The notes: a model not told the origin generated them from the sequence alone. A stretch of DNA of 64,000 nucleotides from Aureimonas sp. AU22 (GCF_001463745.1 NZ_BBWJ01000012.1:1-64000), one strand, 5' to 3'. Positions 29,042 through 37,362 are shown, counted from the stretch's first letter. A program made the numbers and translations.

Positions 29042-29132
29042 CAGGCACGTCTTCCGTCGGTCGGCGAACGATCCCGGCCCGCGTCGAGAATCAGGCCGGA
29101 GGGGATTCGCGCGCCGGATCGGCGCGTCGGAC

Positions 29133-30386
29133 TCAAGCTTTGTCGAGACCGTAGACGGAATGCAAGGTGCGCACGGCGAGTTCGGTGTACTCGCCGTCGA
29201 TCAGGATGGAGATCTTGATCTCCGAGGTGGTGATGGCGCGGATGTTGATGCCCCGTCCGGCCAACGCCTTGAAGGCCGTGGCGGCGACGCCGGTGTGCGA
29301 GCGCATGCCGATGCCGATCACGGACACCTTGGTGAGGCCCCGCTCGGACTGGACGACGTCGAAGCGCATGGAGGCCTTGGCGTCCTCGATCACCTTCTGC
29401 GCCTTGGCGAGATCGCCGGCCGGCACGGTGAAGGTCATGTCGGTGCGCGTGCCGTCCTCCGAGACGTTCTGCACGATCATGTCGACGTTGACGCCGGCGT
29501 CCGCCAGCGGCCCGAAGATGGCGGCGGCCACGCCCGGCTGGTCCTCGACGCGGCGCAGCGAGATCTGCGCCTCGTCCTTGGCGTAGGCGATGCCGGTGAC
29601 GACCTGCTGTTCCACGATTTCATCCTCGTCGCAAATAAGGGTCCCCGGAGGGTTCAGGAAGTCGCCCATGCCCGGCGCGTCGGGATCGGCGAAGGAGGAC
29701 CGCACGAAGGTTCGCACCTTGTGGACCATGGCGAGCTCGACGGAGCGCACCTGCAGCACCTTGGCGCCGAGCGAGGCCATCTCCAGCATCTCCTCGAAGG
29801 AGACGCGGGCCATGCGGCGGGCCTTGGGTTCGATGCGCGGGTCGGTGGTGTAGACGCCGTCGACGTCGGTGTAGATATCGCAGCGATCGGCCTTCAGCGC
29901 CGCGGCGACGGCCACCGCCGAGGTGTCGGAGCCGCCGCGCCCGAGGGTCGCGATGCGGTTGTCCGGGGCGAGCCCCTGGAAGCCCGCGATCACGGCGACC
30001 TGCCCCTCGCCGAAGCGGCGCACGATCTCGGAGCCGTCGATCTCCTGGATGCGCGCCGAGGCGTGGGCGCCGTCGGTGCGGATCGGGATCTGCCAGCCCT
30101 GCCAGGAGCGGGCGTTGATGCCCATGTTCTGCAGCGTGATCGCCAGGAGCCCGGCGGTCACCTGCTCGCCGGACGCCACCACCGCGTCGTATTCGCGCGC
30201 GTCGTGCATGGCGGAAGCCTGCGTGCACCAGCCGACCAGCTCATTGGTCTTGCCCGACATGGCGGAGACGACGACCGCCACCTGGTGGCCGGCGTCCACC
30301 TCGCGTTTGACGTGGCGGGCGACGTTCCGGATCCGGTCGATGTCGGCGACGGAGGTGCCGCCGAATTTGAGAACGAGACGCGCCAT
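29133..30386 (-). CDS. lysC: Aspartate kinase
   Basis: A 417-residue aspartokinase, first step of the lysine/threonine/methionine pathway. The N-terminal kinase signature KFGGTSVAD is at residues 6-14, and two ACT domains (from about residue 265) give allosteric control by end products. The start ATG ([10 protein letters not shown]) is chosen from family alignment; the frame is open 23 codons further without similarity. ptsP follows 91 nt downstream. ubiG is divergent, with 234 nt between the two starts holding both promoters. Confidence 0.96.
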   Translation of the reverse strand: MARLVLKFGGTSVADIDRIRNVARHVKREVDAGHQVAVVVSAMSGKTNELVGWCTQASAMHDAREYDAVVASGEQVTAGLLAITLQNMGINARSWQGWQIPIRTDGAHASARIQEIDGSEIVRRFGEGQVAVIAGFQGLAPDNRIATLGRGGSDTSAVAVAAALKADRCDIYTDVDGVYTTDPRIEPKARRMARVSFEEMLEMASLGAKVLQVRSVELAMVHKVRTFVRSSFADPDAPGMGDFLNPPGTLICDEDEIVEQQVVTGIAYAKDEAQISLRRVEDQPGVAAAIFGPLADAGVNVDMIVQNVSEDGTRTDMTFTVPAGDLAKAQKVIEDAKASMRFDVVQSERGLTKVSVIGIGMRSHTGVAATAFKALAGRGINIRAITTSEIKISILIDGEYTELAVRTLHSVYGLDKA

Positions 30387-30620
30387 GGAAAAGACCGATG
30401 CCGAGCGGGCGGCCCGCCGATCGGCGCGGGAGCCCGTCCATTCTGGAGGAAACACGAGCGCCCGCGCGCACGCTCTGGCGAGCCGGGCGGCAGGCGGCCC
30501 CGGTTAGCCGAAGCGGGCGTGAAGCGCAAGGCGACCGGCGCCACCCTGCCGCGCTTGACTTCCCGCGCCCAAGCGGAACATGCGGGACCAACACGGTTTT
30601 TTCGGCAACGGACGGACATC

Positions 30621-31364
30621 ATGAGCGAGGCACGGCAGACCACGATCGACGCCGGCGAGGTGGAGCGCTTCTCGCGGCTCGCCGCCGAGTGGTGGAACCC
30701 GCGCGGCAAGTTCAAGCCGCTGCACAAGTTCAACCCGGTGCGCCTCTCCTATATCCGCGAGCAGGTCGGCCTCAACTTCGGGCGCGATCTCCACTCGCTG
30801 AAGCCCTTCGAGGGCCTGCGGATGCTGGACATCGGCTGCGGCGGGGGGCTGATCGCCGAGCCGCTCGCCCGTCTCGGCGCCGCCGTCGTCGGGGCCGACG
30901 CCTCCGCCACCAACATCGAGGTGGCGCGCCTCCATGCGGCCGAAAGCGGCGTTGCGGTGGATTACCGCGCCGAAACGGCCGAGGCGCTGGATGCGGCAGG
31001 CGAGCGCTTCGATGTCGTGCTGGCGCTGGAAGTCGTGGAGCACGTCTCGGACGTGAACCTCTTCCTCACGTCGGCCGCGCGTATGGTGAAGCCCGGCGGG
31101 CTCCTGTTCGTGGCCACCATCAACCGCACGATGAAGGCGATGACCTTCGCGATCGTCGGGGCGGAATACGTCCTCGGCTGGCTGCCGAAGGGCACGCACC
31201 AATACGCCAAGCTCGTGCGCCCTCCGGAGATCGAGGCGCCCCTGCGCGCCGAGGGCCTGACGTCGGTCGACGAAACCGGGGTCGTCTATCATCCGCTGGC
31301 GGACGAATGGCGCCGCTCGCGCGACATGGACGTCAACTACATGGTCCTCTACCGCCGGCCCTGA
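30621..31364 (+). CDS. ubiG: Ubiquinone biosynthesis O-methyltransferase UbiG
   Basis: A 247-residue class I SAM methyltransferase. The SAM-binding motif is [18 protein letters not shown] (about residues 69-86), and the N-terminal [16 protein letters not shown] is a UbiG hallmark. It performs both O-methylations in ubiquinone synthesis, at the membrane. The long open frame upstream is antisense to ptsP and lysC and is not part of the gene. Divergent from lysC. Confidence 0.96.
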   Translation: MSEARQTTIDAGEVERFSRLAAEWWNPRGKFKPLHKFNPVRLSYIREQVGLNFGRDLHSLKPFEGLRMLDIGCGGGLIAEPLARLGAAVVGADASATNIEVARLHAAESGVAVDYRAETAEALDAAGERFDVVLALEVVEHVSDVNLFLTSAARMVKPGGLLFVATINRTMKAMTFAIVGAEYVLGWLPKGTHQYAKLVRPPEIEAPLRAEGLTSVDETGVVYHPLADEWRRSRDMDVNYMVLYRRP

Positions 31365-31470
31365 ATCGGGCCCTTCCGGTCGCCGCCGCGATCTGATAGG
31401 GAATGCTTCCGTTGAAAGTCAGGTTTGATTTCGCGGGGCTTCCGGGCCCGGCGAAAGCCGGGAATTCTCG

Positions 31471-31947
31471 ATGTCAGCATCCCTTGCGCGGCTCCCCCTT
31501 TCCCACGACGCGGATCGCCGGGTCGTCGCCTTTCCGCGCTGCCCCACCGCCGAACGGATCACCGCGGCGCGAAGCCTTTCGGCCGACCAGCGGCTCGACC
31601 TCGAGCGTCTTCGCTGGCTGGCGCTGCGCTCGCAGCTCGCCCCCCGCGCCGATCTCGAGCGGGCCTGCTACGTCCTGGCGGGCCAGCCGGCCGCCTCGCT
31701 CGACCGTCTCGCCACCGTGTTCTTTCGAGGCCTCTCGGAGCGTGCGTCCTCGGAGATGGTGATTTACCGGCCCGGCGCGGTGGCCGTCAGCGACGACGAA
31801 TGCTGGCTGCTGCGCCTCGTCGCCGCCTGTCGCAACGGGCAGGACGCCGCGGCGGGCGCCCTCGTCGCCTGGCGCGTCACCCCGTCGGCGCGCCGCTGGA
31901 TGCGGTTCCTCTCCGCGGCGATGGTCCGCGCCCTGGACGCCGCCTGA
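31471..31947 (+). CDS. Conserved-looking hypothetical protein
   Basis: A 158-residue soluble protein with no recognised domain: LSADQRLDLERLRWLALRSQ and a C-terminal WRVTPSARRWMRFLSAAM suggest an all-helical fold. Two Cys and several Trp are spread out. There is no signal peptide. It lies between ubiG and dps on the same strand, with over 100 nt on the ubiG side, so probably a single gene. The coding frame is the longest one here and codon use matches its neighbours. Confidence 0.65.
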   Translation: MSASLARLPLSHDADRRVVAFPRCPTAERITAARSLSADQRLDLERLRWLALRSQLAPRADLERACYVLAGQPAASLDRLATVFFRGLSERASSEMVIYRPGAVAVSDDECWLLRLVAACRNGQDAAAGALVAWRVTPSARRWMRFLSAAMVRALDAA

Positions 31948-32115
31948 CGCATGGGCGGCGGCCGGCTTCCAGCCAGTCGCCAGCCCACTTGTTCGAACAC
32001 GCACACCCCTCCTCGCGATGCGTCCGGCCGAACGGCGGCCCGGCAAGCAGCCTCGACCTCCACGGCGTTTGCCGTCACGATGTCGCGCGGCCGCTCGACC
32101 CTGGCCGTTCGCCAG

Positions 32116-32132
32116 TTTAGAATGATTCAAAA
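32116..32132 (+). promoter_or_regulatory. Irr-type iron control box 1 before dps
   Basis: TTTAGAATGATTCAAAA matches the iron control element TTTAGAA-N3-TTCTAAA of rhizobial Irr at 13 of 14 defined positions. It ends 5 nt before the likely -35 hexamer of dps. Confidence 0.65.
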
Positions 32133-32137
32133 GAGAG

Positions 32138-32166
32138 TTGAAACCGGAGCGCTCCGGGTCTAGTTT
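32138..32166 (+). promoter_or_regulatory. dps promoter with perfect 14-bp palindrome in the spacer
   Basis: A likely sigma-70 promoter: -35 TTGAAA (32138-32143), 17-nt spacer, -10 TAGTTT (32161-32166). The spacer contains the perfect palindrome CCGGAGCGCTCCGG (32144-32157). The -10 overlaps the second iron box. Confidence 0.55.
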
Positions 32167-32180
32167 AGAACCATTCCAAT
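32164..32180 (+). promoter_or_regulatory. Irr-type iron control box 2 before dps
   Basis: TTTAGAACCATTCCAAT keeps the left arm TTTAGAA and most of the right arm of the Irr element. It covers the -10 and start region, as expected for a repressor site, 48 nt from box 1. Confidence 0.55.
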
Positions 32181-32245
32181 CCAGCCTCGCAACTACCGGC
32201 GAGGCATCGCGTTGAAAAGCGCATCAAGCACCGAGGAGAACCACC

Positions 32246-32728
32246 ATGGGTCTGGTTGCCGCCAAGATCGAGCCGAGCGCCAAGGAAGAGATCGTCAACG
32301 GCCTGACGCAGGCCCTGGCCGAGACCGCCATCGAGACGCTGAAGGCGCAGAACTTCCACTGGAACGTGACGGGCATGAGCTTCGGCTCGCTGCACGAGCT
32401 GTTCCAGGAGATCTACGAGGATCACTTCGAGGCGCAGGACCTGCTCGCCGAGCGCATCAAGGCGTTCGACGCCCATGCCGAAGGCCGCTACTCGATCTAT
32501 CTCGAGCGCAGCGCCGTCGAGGAGCATGACGGTCGCACCGACGCCAAGACCATGATCGAGGTCCTGATGAAGGACCAGGAGACCCTGTCCTCCACCCTGT
32601 CCTCGCTGGCGCAGGTCGCCGAAGAGCACGGCGACTGGGCGACCAACGACATGGCCACCGGCCGCATCGAGAAGCACGACAAGTTCGCCTGGATGCTGCG
32701 CGCCCATCTGAAGTCGACCGCCGCCTGA
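32246..32728 (+). CDS. dps: Dps-family ferritin-like DNA-protecting protein
   Basis: A 160-residue Dps. The ferroxidase-site segments are visible: NFHWNVTGMSFGSLHELF supplies the His and FQEIYEDHFEAQDLLAERI the Asp and Glu. Dps forms a dodecamer that oxidises and stores iron with H2O2 and shields DNA. A strong AGGAG lies 8 nt before the ATG. The upstream region has two Irr-type boxes, so iron control is likely; a 16-bp hairpin ends the transcript. Single-gene unit. Confidence 0.95.
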   Translation: MGLVAAKIEPSAKEEIVNGLTQALAETAIETLKAQNFHWNVTGMSFGSLHELFQEIYEDHFEAQDLLAERIKAFDAHAEGRYSIYLERSAVEEHDGRTDAKTMIEVLMKDQETLSSTLSSLAQVAEEHGDWATNDMATGRIEKHDKFAWMLRAHLKSTAA

Positions 32729-32750
32729 GCGAGCGCGTCCGTCCGACAGA

Positions 32751-32786
32751 ACGAAGGCCCGCCGGAGCGATCCGGCGGGCCTTCGT
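32751..32786. terminator. Bidirectional terminator between dps and DUF1289
   Basis: A perfect 16-bp stem from ACGAAGGCCCGCCGGA with a 4-nt loop GCGA lies between the convergent stops of dps (32728) and DUF1289 (32803). There is no long T-run on either side. Confidence 0.8.
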
Positions 32787-32802
32787 CGTTGACGACCCGG
32801 CG

Positions 32803-33084
32803 TCAGACGCCGGCTTCCTCCTCGTCCAACGGACAGGGCACGCCTTCCATCTGGCACTTGCGGCGATAGGCGATGGCCCAGAAGGCCGGGTTCTTGTGCT
32901 CGGCCCGAAGGCGCGCCAGAAGCGCGTCGAAGAACGCCTTCTTGCGCTCGGCGCTGCCCGAATGGGGAAACGAGTCCTTCTCCATCTTCGTCATCATGCA
33001 GCCGACGCAGCGCCCCGCGCGCTTGTACTTGCACACGTCGACACAGGGGCTCGGGGCATCGGCCCAGGCTGGCGATACGCTCAT
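32803..33084 (-). CDS. DUF1289 cysteine-rich protein, copy 1
   Basis: A 93-residue protein with the family core SPCVDVCKYKRAGRCVGC, four Cys in a CxxxC-x(n)-CxxC layout that could bind metal or an Fe-S cluster, then MTKMEKDSF. A C-terminal extension holds FWAIAYRRKCQMEGVPCPLDEEE with two more Cys. It lies 36 nt downstream of a related gene on the same strand, and the two share the C-terminal YRRxC and PCPLD segments. Confidence 0.85.
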   Translation of the reverse strand: MSVSPAWADAPSPCVDVCKYKRAGRCVGCMMTKMEKDSFPHSGSAERKKAFFDALLARLRAEHKNPAFWAIAYRRKCQMEGVPCPLDEEEAGV

Positions 33085-33119
33085 GGACGGATCTCTGGCT
33101 CCCACTGGAACCGTTGGAG

Positions 33120-33413
33120 TTAGGCAGCCTCGCGATGCTTGTCGAGGCCGGCTTCCAGCTTGTCGAGCGGGCACGGACGGCCCTTCTTCTCGCAGCGGCG
33201 CCGGTACATGCGCGACCAGTAGGCGTAGCGCCCCGCCGCCTGCAGCCGGTCGCTGAGCATCACGAGGAAAGCGCGCTTCTCGCCCTTGCCCTCCAGCCGC
33301 TTGAACCGCTTCTTCTCGGGCTTGGTCATGCGGCAGCCGATGCACTGGCCGTCGATCTTGAACTTGCAGACCGAGATGCAGGGGCTCGGCGCCTTGGCGA
33401 AGGTCTTGGCCAT
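33120..33413 (-). CDS. DUF1289 cysteine-rich protein, copy 2
   Basis: A 97-residue paralogue of the next gene: SPCISVCKFKIDGQCIGC, MTKPEKKRF, then a YRRRCEKKGRPCPLDK segment. The tandem pair with a shared extension points to a local duplication. The protein is more basic than copy 1. The DUF1178 gene lies 18 nt upstream, so all are probably cotranscribed from grxC onward. Confidence 0.87.
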   Translation of the reverse strand: MAKTFAKAPSPCISVCKFKIDGQCIGCRMTKPEKKRFKRLEGKGEKRAFLVMLSDRLQAAGRYAYWSRMYRRRCEKKGRPCPLDKLEAGLDKHREAA

Positions 33414-33431
33414 CCGGCTTCGAAGGTCCTG

Positions 33432-33875
33432 TCAGTTCTTGTCTTCGGGCAAAGGCGGCAGCGGCAGGGCGGCGATCCCCTCCTCAAGGAGGCTGCGCAC
33501 CTCGTGCCCGCTCGCCTCGCCGTAAATCTGCCGGCCCTCCGCCTCGCCGTGATGGATGCGCCTGGCCTCCTCGGCAAACGCCGCGCCGACATAGGTGCCC
33601 TCCGAGCGCACCTTGCGCGCCAGGTCCTGCAACTGACGGAAGAGCGCGGCGGCTTCCCCTGACGGCGCGCTCGTTACTACGCCGCCCGGCGACGCCGGCC
33701 CTTGCGGTGCGGCAGCGACCGCCGGGCTCATCAAGGCCTTGTCGACGCCGTGCCCGTCGCAGACGGGACAGGTCAGGAGACCCCGCGCGCCCTGCGTGTC
33801 GAAGTCCGCGGAGGATCGGAACCAGCCGTCGAAGCCGTGGCCGCATCCCCGGCACTTCAGCGCGTAGCGGATCAT
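33432..33875 (-). CDS. DUF1178 zinc-ribbon-like protein
   Basis: A 147-residue protein. The N-terminus carries two Cys pairs (KCRGCGHGF and LTCPVCDGHGV), a likely zinc ribbon; the rest, including EEARRIHHGEAEGRQIYGEAS, is the DUF1178 signature. Function unknown. It overlaps the upstream amidase gene by 4 nt (ATGA), so the two are translationally coupled, a pairing that is common in alphaproteobacteria. Confidence 0.88.
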   Translation of the reverse strand: MIRYALKCRGCGHGFDGWFRSSADFDTQGARGLLTCPVCDGHGVDKALMSPAVAAAPQGPASPGGVVTSAPSGEAAALFRQLQDLARKVRSEGTYVGAAFAEEARRIHHGEAEGRQIYGEASGHEVRSLLEEGIAALPLPPLPEDKN

Positions 33876-34732
33876 GCCTGCTCGGGGACGCGCGCCGTCG
33901 ATGCCTCGAAGGGCCGCCGGTTCTTCAGGTTCGGGATCTTGGCGCGGACGCTGGCCACGAGCTCCGTGTCGATCGTGGCAAGCGCCACGCCCGGCTCGTC
34001 GCCCTTCACCTCGGCGATCACCCGGCCCCAGGGGTCCGCGATCAGCGAGTGGCCGAAGGTCTCGCGCCCGTCCTCGTGTCGCCCGCCCTGGGCGGCCGCG
34101 ATCATGAAGGCGTTGTTCTCGATCGCGCGCGCGCGCAGGAGCACGTGCCAGTGAGCCTCGCCGGTCTGGCGGGTGAAGGCGGCCGGCGCGGTCAGCACCT
34201 CGGCGCCCGCCAGCGCCTCTGCCCGGAAGAGCTCGGGAAAACGCATGTCGTAGCAGACCGCGAAACCGATGCGCGCCGTGCCGTCGGCGAAGGCGACGTC
34301 GGCCAGCCCCGAGCGGGTGCCCGGCAGGTAGGTCGCCGATTCGCGCCAGCTCTCGCCGCCGTCGAGGTCGACGTCGAACATGTGGATCTTGTCGTAGGTC
34401 TCGATCGTCTCGCCGTCCGGCCCGAACAGGAAGGCGCGGTTGGCGGCCATGCCGTCGTCGGCGGCGATCGCGGTCGAGCCGAGATGGAGCACGATGGCAT
34501 GACGCCGGGCGAGCGCGCGGGCGGCCTCCACAACCGGATCGGCCTCGGCGGGCATCAGCCGGGCGCGGAGGAGCTCCCGGTCGCGGGCCAGCATGCCCGT
34601 CATTTCCGGGGTCTGGACGTAAGTCGCGCCGCGCTCGGCAGCCTCGGTCACCAGCGCTTCCATCGCCTCGATGTTGCGGGCCGGGTCCTGCCCGGAACGC
34701 ATCTGCACCACGGCGGCTCGAAAAACGGTCAT
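33872..34732 (-). CDS. Carbon-nitrogen hydrolase (nitrilase superfamily, Nit-type amidase)
   Basis: A 286-residue nitrilase-fold enzyme with the Glu-Lys-Cys triad: Glu in QTPEMTG (about 43), Lys in YDKIHMFDVDL (about 111) and Cys in AVCYDMRFPE (about 154). The YDKIHMFDVDL and CYDMRFPE segments are characteristic of the Nit1/NitFhit branch, whose members hydrolyse deaminated glutathione, a repair role. It lies next to glutaredoxin (12 nt to the grxC stop), which supports a link to glutathione metabolism (inference). Confidence 0.9.
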   Translation of the reverse strand: MTVFRAAVVQMRSGQDPARNIEAMEALVTEAAERGATYVQTPEMTGMLARDRELLRARLMPAEADPVVEAARALARRHAIVLHLGSTAIAADDGMAANRAFLFGPDGETIETYDKIHMFDVDLDGGESWRESATYLPGTRSGLADVAFADGTARIGFAVCYDMRFPELFRAEALAGAEVLTAPAAFTRQTGEAHWHVLLRARAIENNAFMIAAAQGGRHEDGRETFGHSLIADPWGRVIAEVKGDEPGVALATIDTELVASVRAKIPNLKNRRPFEASTARVPEQA

Positions 34733-34743
34733 CGGATCAGCCC

Positions 34744-35001
34744 TCAGGACGCGAGAAGCGGGTCGAGCCGGCCGGCCCGGTCCAGCGCATAGAGATCGTC
34801 GCAGCCGCCGACATGGGTGCTGCCGATGAAGATCTGCGGGAAGGTCGTGCTGCCCGGCGCCCGCGTCATCATCTCCTGGCGGAACGCCGGCTCGACGGTG
34901 GCATCCTTCTCGGCGAAGGCGACGCCCTTCTTCGTGAGGAGGTCCTTGGCGCGCGCGCAGTAGCCGCAGAATTGCCGGGTGTAGATGGTGACGGGGGGCA
35001 T
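34744..35001 (-). CDS. grxC: Glutaredoxin 3
   Basis: An 85-residue monothiol/dithiol glutaredoxin with the CGYC active site (residues 11-14), the TFPQIFI cis-Pro segment and GGCDDLYALD for glutathione binding. The ATG at 35001 (MPPVTIYTRQF) fits the family start. It reduces protein or glutathione mixed disulfides using GSH in the cytoplasm. First of a likely operon grxC-nit-DUF1178-DUF1289. Confidence 0.94.
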   Translation of the reverse strand: MPPVTIYTRQFCGYCARAKDLLTKKGVAFAEKDATVEPAFRQEMMTRAPGSTTFPQIFIGSTHVGGCDDLYALDRAGRLDPLLAS

Positions 35002-35038
35002 CGGGCGTCCTCCAGATGGGGCGAGCGCTGATATGCGA

Positions 35039-35788
35039 TCATCCCGCGCCCGCCGCAACCCTCGCAAAGACGAGGACGCTGACTTCGGCGGCGCCCGCCC
35101 GCTTGAGGGCGCGCGTCGCCGCCGAGACGGTGGCCCCGGTGGTGAAGACGTCGTCCACGAGGAGGACGCGTCGCCCCCGGACCTCCGCCTCGCGCCCCGC
35201 CGTCACCTCGAAGGCGCCGCGCACGTTCTCGAGCCGCTCCGCCGGCCCGAGGCCGACCTGGCTGAGCGTCGCACGCTTGCGACGGAGGCACAGCGGCGCA
35301 TAGGCGAGGCGCTCGGCCCGCGCGATCGCGCGCGCCAGTTCGGCCGACTGGTTGAAGCGGCGCGCGATGAGGCGCCGGGCATGGAGCGGCACCGGCACGA
35401 CGATGTCGCAATCCGCGATCGCCTCCCCCCCGGCCCGCCGCATCCAGGCGGCCATCAACGGAACGAGATCGGCGCGGTCGGCGTATTTCAGGGAAGCCAC
35501 CATGCGCGCGGCCAGCGTCTCGTAGACCAGAGCGGCGCGCAGGCGCGCGAACACGGGCGGATCGGCGATCGCCTCCGCCGACAGGAAACCGCGCCCGAGA
35601 TCGTAGGAGAAGGGAAGGCCGAGTACCTCGCAATAGGGCCGCTCGATGAAGCGCAGCGAGCGCCAGCAGCCGGGGCACACGGCCGGCGCCTCGGCCAGCG
35701 CTCCCCCGCAGCCGGCGCAGACGGGCGGATAGATGATCCGGCCGATCGGCCGCGCGAACCGGGACAGGCCCCGTCTGACGAACTCCAT
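35039..35788 (-). CDS. comF: ComF-family phosphoribosyltransferase-like protein
   Basis: About 249 residues. The N-terminal zinc finger has CAGCGG and CPGCW; the C-terminal PRTase domain has the PRPP loop VLLVDDVFTTGAT. ComF/GntX proteins take part in DNA uptake or gluconate-related functions in some bacteria; the role in alphaproteobacteria is unclear. GGAGG lies seven bases before the ATG at 35788, and a second ATG at 35794 is too close to that site. Divergent from the methyltransferase gene. Confidence 0.88.
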   Translation of the reverse strand: MEFVRRGLSRFARPIGRIIYPPVCAGCGGALAEAPAVCPGCWRSLRFIERPYCEVLGLPFSYDLGRGFLSAEAIADPPVFARLRAALVYETLAARMVASLKYADRADLVPLMAAWMRRAGGEAIADCDIVVPVPLHARRLIARRFNQSAELARAIARAERLAYAPLCLRRKRATLSQVGLGPAERLENVRGAFEVTAGREAEVRGRRVLLVDDVFTTGATVSAATRALKRAGAAEVSVLVFARVAAGAG

Positions 35789-35903
35789 GCCCATGCCTCC
35801 CCCCGACGCCTCCCCCAGCGCTTTCCTTCCACCCCGCCCGACGATACTCCCGCCCGGGCGCACCACAAGACCCCTCTTCGCCCATCTGAGCCGGAGCCCC
35901 GCG

Positions 35904-36776
35904 ATGACCGCCAACGCCCCCTTCGACCGCGCCCTCCTCGACCGCCGGCGACTGCGCGCGGCGCGGCGCGGGGCGTCCGGCGCATCCTTCCTGCTCGATG
36001 CGGTCGGCGGCGAACTCGCCGAGCGCCTGTCGCTGGTCCAGCGGCAGTTCGCGGTGGGTGTCGAACTCGCCGGCCATACCGGCGTGCTGGCTGAGCGACT
36101 GCGGGTCGGGGGACAGGTAGAGCGGCTCGTGCGCATCGAGCGCGACGCGCGGTTTCTCGATGCCGGCGAGGGCGTGGTGGCCGACGAGGAGGCGCTGCCG
36201 CTCGCCGACGAGAGCGTCGATCTCGTGGTGTCGTCCCTGTCGCTGCACCTCACCAACGACACGCCGGGGGTTCTGGTGCAGATCCGGCGGGCGCTCCGGG
36301 GCGACGGGCTGCTTCTGGCGGCGCTGCTCGGCGGCGAGACGCTGAACGAACTGCGCTCGGCGCTTCTGGCGGCCGAGGCCGAGATCTCGGGAGGCGCGAG
36401 CCCGCGCGTCGCGCCCTTCGCCGACCTCCGGGAAGCGGGCGGGCTCCTCCAGCGCGCCGGTTTCGCTCTGCCGGTGATCGATCAGGATCGGCTCACGGTG
36501 CGCTACGGGTCGATGTTCGAGCTGATGCGGGACCTGCGCGACATGGGGATGAGCAACATGCTGCATGCCCGCGTGCGACGACCGGCCGGACGGCGCCTGT
36601 TCTTCCGGGCGGCGGAAATCTATGCCGAGCGTTTCGCCGACCCCGACGGACGGCTGCGCGCGACCTTCGATGTCATCTACCTCTCGGGATGGAAGCCGCA
36701 CGAGAGCCAACAGAAGCCGCTGAAGCCCGGCAGCGCGACGCACAGCCTGGCCGAAGCGCTGAAGCCGAAAAGCTGA
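35904..36776 (+). CDS. SAM-dependent methyltransferase, BioC/NDUFAF5-like
   Basis: A 290-residue class I methyltransferase-like protein. The N-terminus (FDRALLDRRRLRAARRG) and the segment VVSSLSLHLTNDTPGVLVQIRRALRGDG resemble the alphaproteobacterial homologues of NDUFAF5, which hydroxylates a complex I subunit in mitochondria. Motif I is weak here: the usual D-x-G-x-G is not visible around residues 50-75 (GVELAGHTGVL), so SAM binding or activity may differ. The stop codon lies inside a perfect dyad shared with the convergent Flp pilin gene. Confidence 0.83.
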   Translation: MTANAPFDRALLDRRRLRAARRGASGASFLLDAVGGELAERLSLVQRQFAVGVELAGHTGVLAERLRVGGQVERLVRIERDARFLDAGEGVVADEEALPLADESVDLVVSSLSLHLTNDTPGVLVQIRRALRGDGLLLAALLGGETLNELRSALLAAEAEISGGASPRVAPFADLREAGGLLQRAGFALPVIDQDRLTVRYGSMFELMRDLRDMGMSNMLHARVRRPAGRRLFFRAAEIYAERFADPDGRLRATFDVIYLSGWKPHESQQKPLKPGSATHSLAEALKPKS

Positions 36777-36791
36777 CGCGCTGCGTCAGCT
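36771..36791. terminator. Dyad covering the stop codons of both convergent genes
   Basis: AGCTGACGC-GCT-GCGTCAGCT is a perfect 9-bp inverted repeat. The methyltransferase stop (36774-36776) sits in one arm and the Flp stop (36786-36788) in the other. On the minus strand the hairpin is followed by TTTTCGG, so it should terminate the pilin transcript. Confidence 0.7.
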
Positions 36792-36989
36792 GCTGCTCAT
36801 CGCCTCGCTCACCCGTTCCATCACGTTGTTGAACATGGCGGCGACGCTGTTGCTGGTGTTGCCGAGGCCCGCGAGCAGGACCACGGCCACGAGGCCGACG
36901 ATCAGCCCGTACTCGATCGCGGTCGCGCCCGAGCGATCGCGCAGGAACCGATGGGCCGGCCGGGTCCGAAGCGGGGCCGGCTTCAGCAT
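36786..36989 (-). CDS. Flp/Fap-type pilin
   Basis: A 67-residue type IVb pilin: a short basic leader, RFLRDRSGATAIEYGL with the prepilin cleavage point before or near Gly-Ala-Thr-Ala and Glu5 (residues about 20-30), then a hydrophobic helix GLIVGLVAVVLLAGLGN and a Ser/Asn-rich end. It is the subunit of Tad pili. No tad/cpa assembly genes are in the window. AGGGGGG lies just before the ATG. Possibly coupled with the upstream 86-codon ORF, which overlaps its start by 7 nt. Confidence 0.9.
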   Translation of the reverse strand: MLKPAPLRTRPAHRFLRDRSGATAIEYGLIVGLVAVVLLAGLGNTSNSVAAMFNNVMERVSEAMSSS

Positions 36990-37243
36990 GCGCCCCCCTG
37001 GCGGCCGACGGCCAGACGCAGACATCCGCCGCCGGGAGCGAAAGTGAAGCGGGAGGCGGAAACGGAGCCCGTGGTCATCGTATCGATGCCCTCCGAGCCG
37101 TTGGCGGCCACGAGGCGATCGGCCCCGCGCGGCGCGATGCCGAAAGCGATGGCGCCGGCGAGCGGGCCGACGAGAAGCGCGGCGCGCAGAAGAGCCCCGG
37201 CGACCCCGGCGCGGCGTGGCGATCGATTGGACGTGTTGCGCAT
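36983..37243 (-). CDS. Small exported or membrane protein upstream of Flp pilin
   Basis: An 86-residue ORF. The basic start MRNTSNRSPRRAG is followed by a hydrophobic stretch ([21 protein letters not shown], residues 17-37), either a signal or a TM helix, then a Ser/Thr/Gly-rich region with two Cys near the end (GGGCLRLAVGRQGGAC). Its stop overlaps the pilin start by 7 nt. No family recognised. It may be a minor pilin-associated protein, or the frame could be chance; the hydrophobic pattern and overlap favour a gene. Confidence 0.45.
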   Translation of the reverse strand: MRNTSNRSPRRAGVAGALLRAALLVGPLAGAIAFGIAPRGADRLVAANGSEGIDTMTTGSVSASRFTFAPGGGCLRLAVGRQGGAC

Positions 37244-37362
37244 GCGATCCGGCTCCGGTCCCGTCCGGCCGGCCGAGCGCCCGAACGTCCGAGATCATGC
37301 GGCGCGGACGTAAAGGTCGCTTTAAGCGACATGCTTAACGGGGCGTCCTCCCACGGTTCGCG

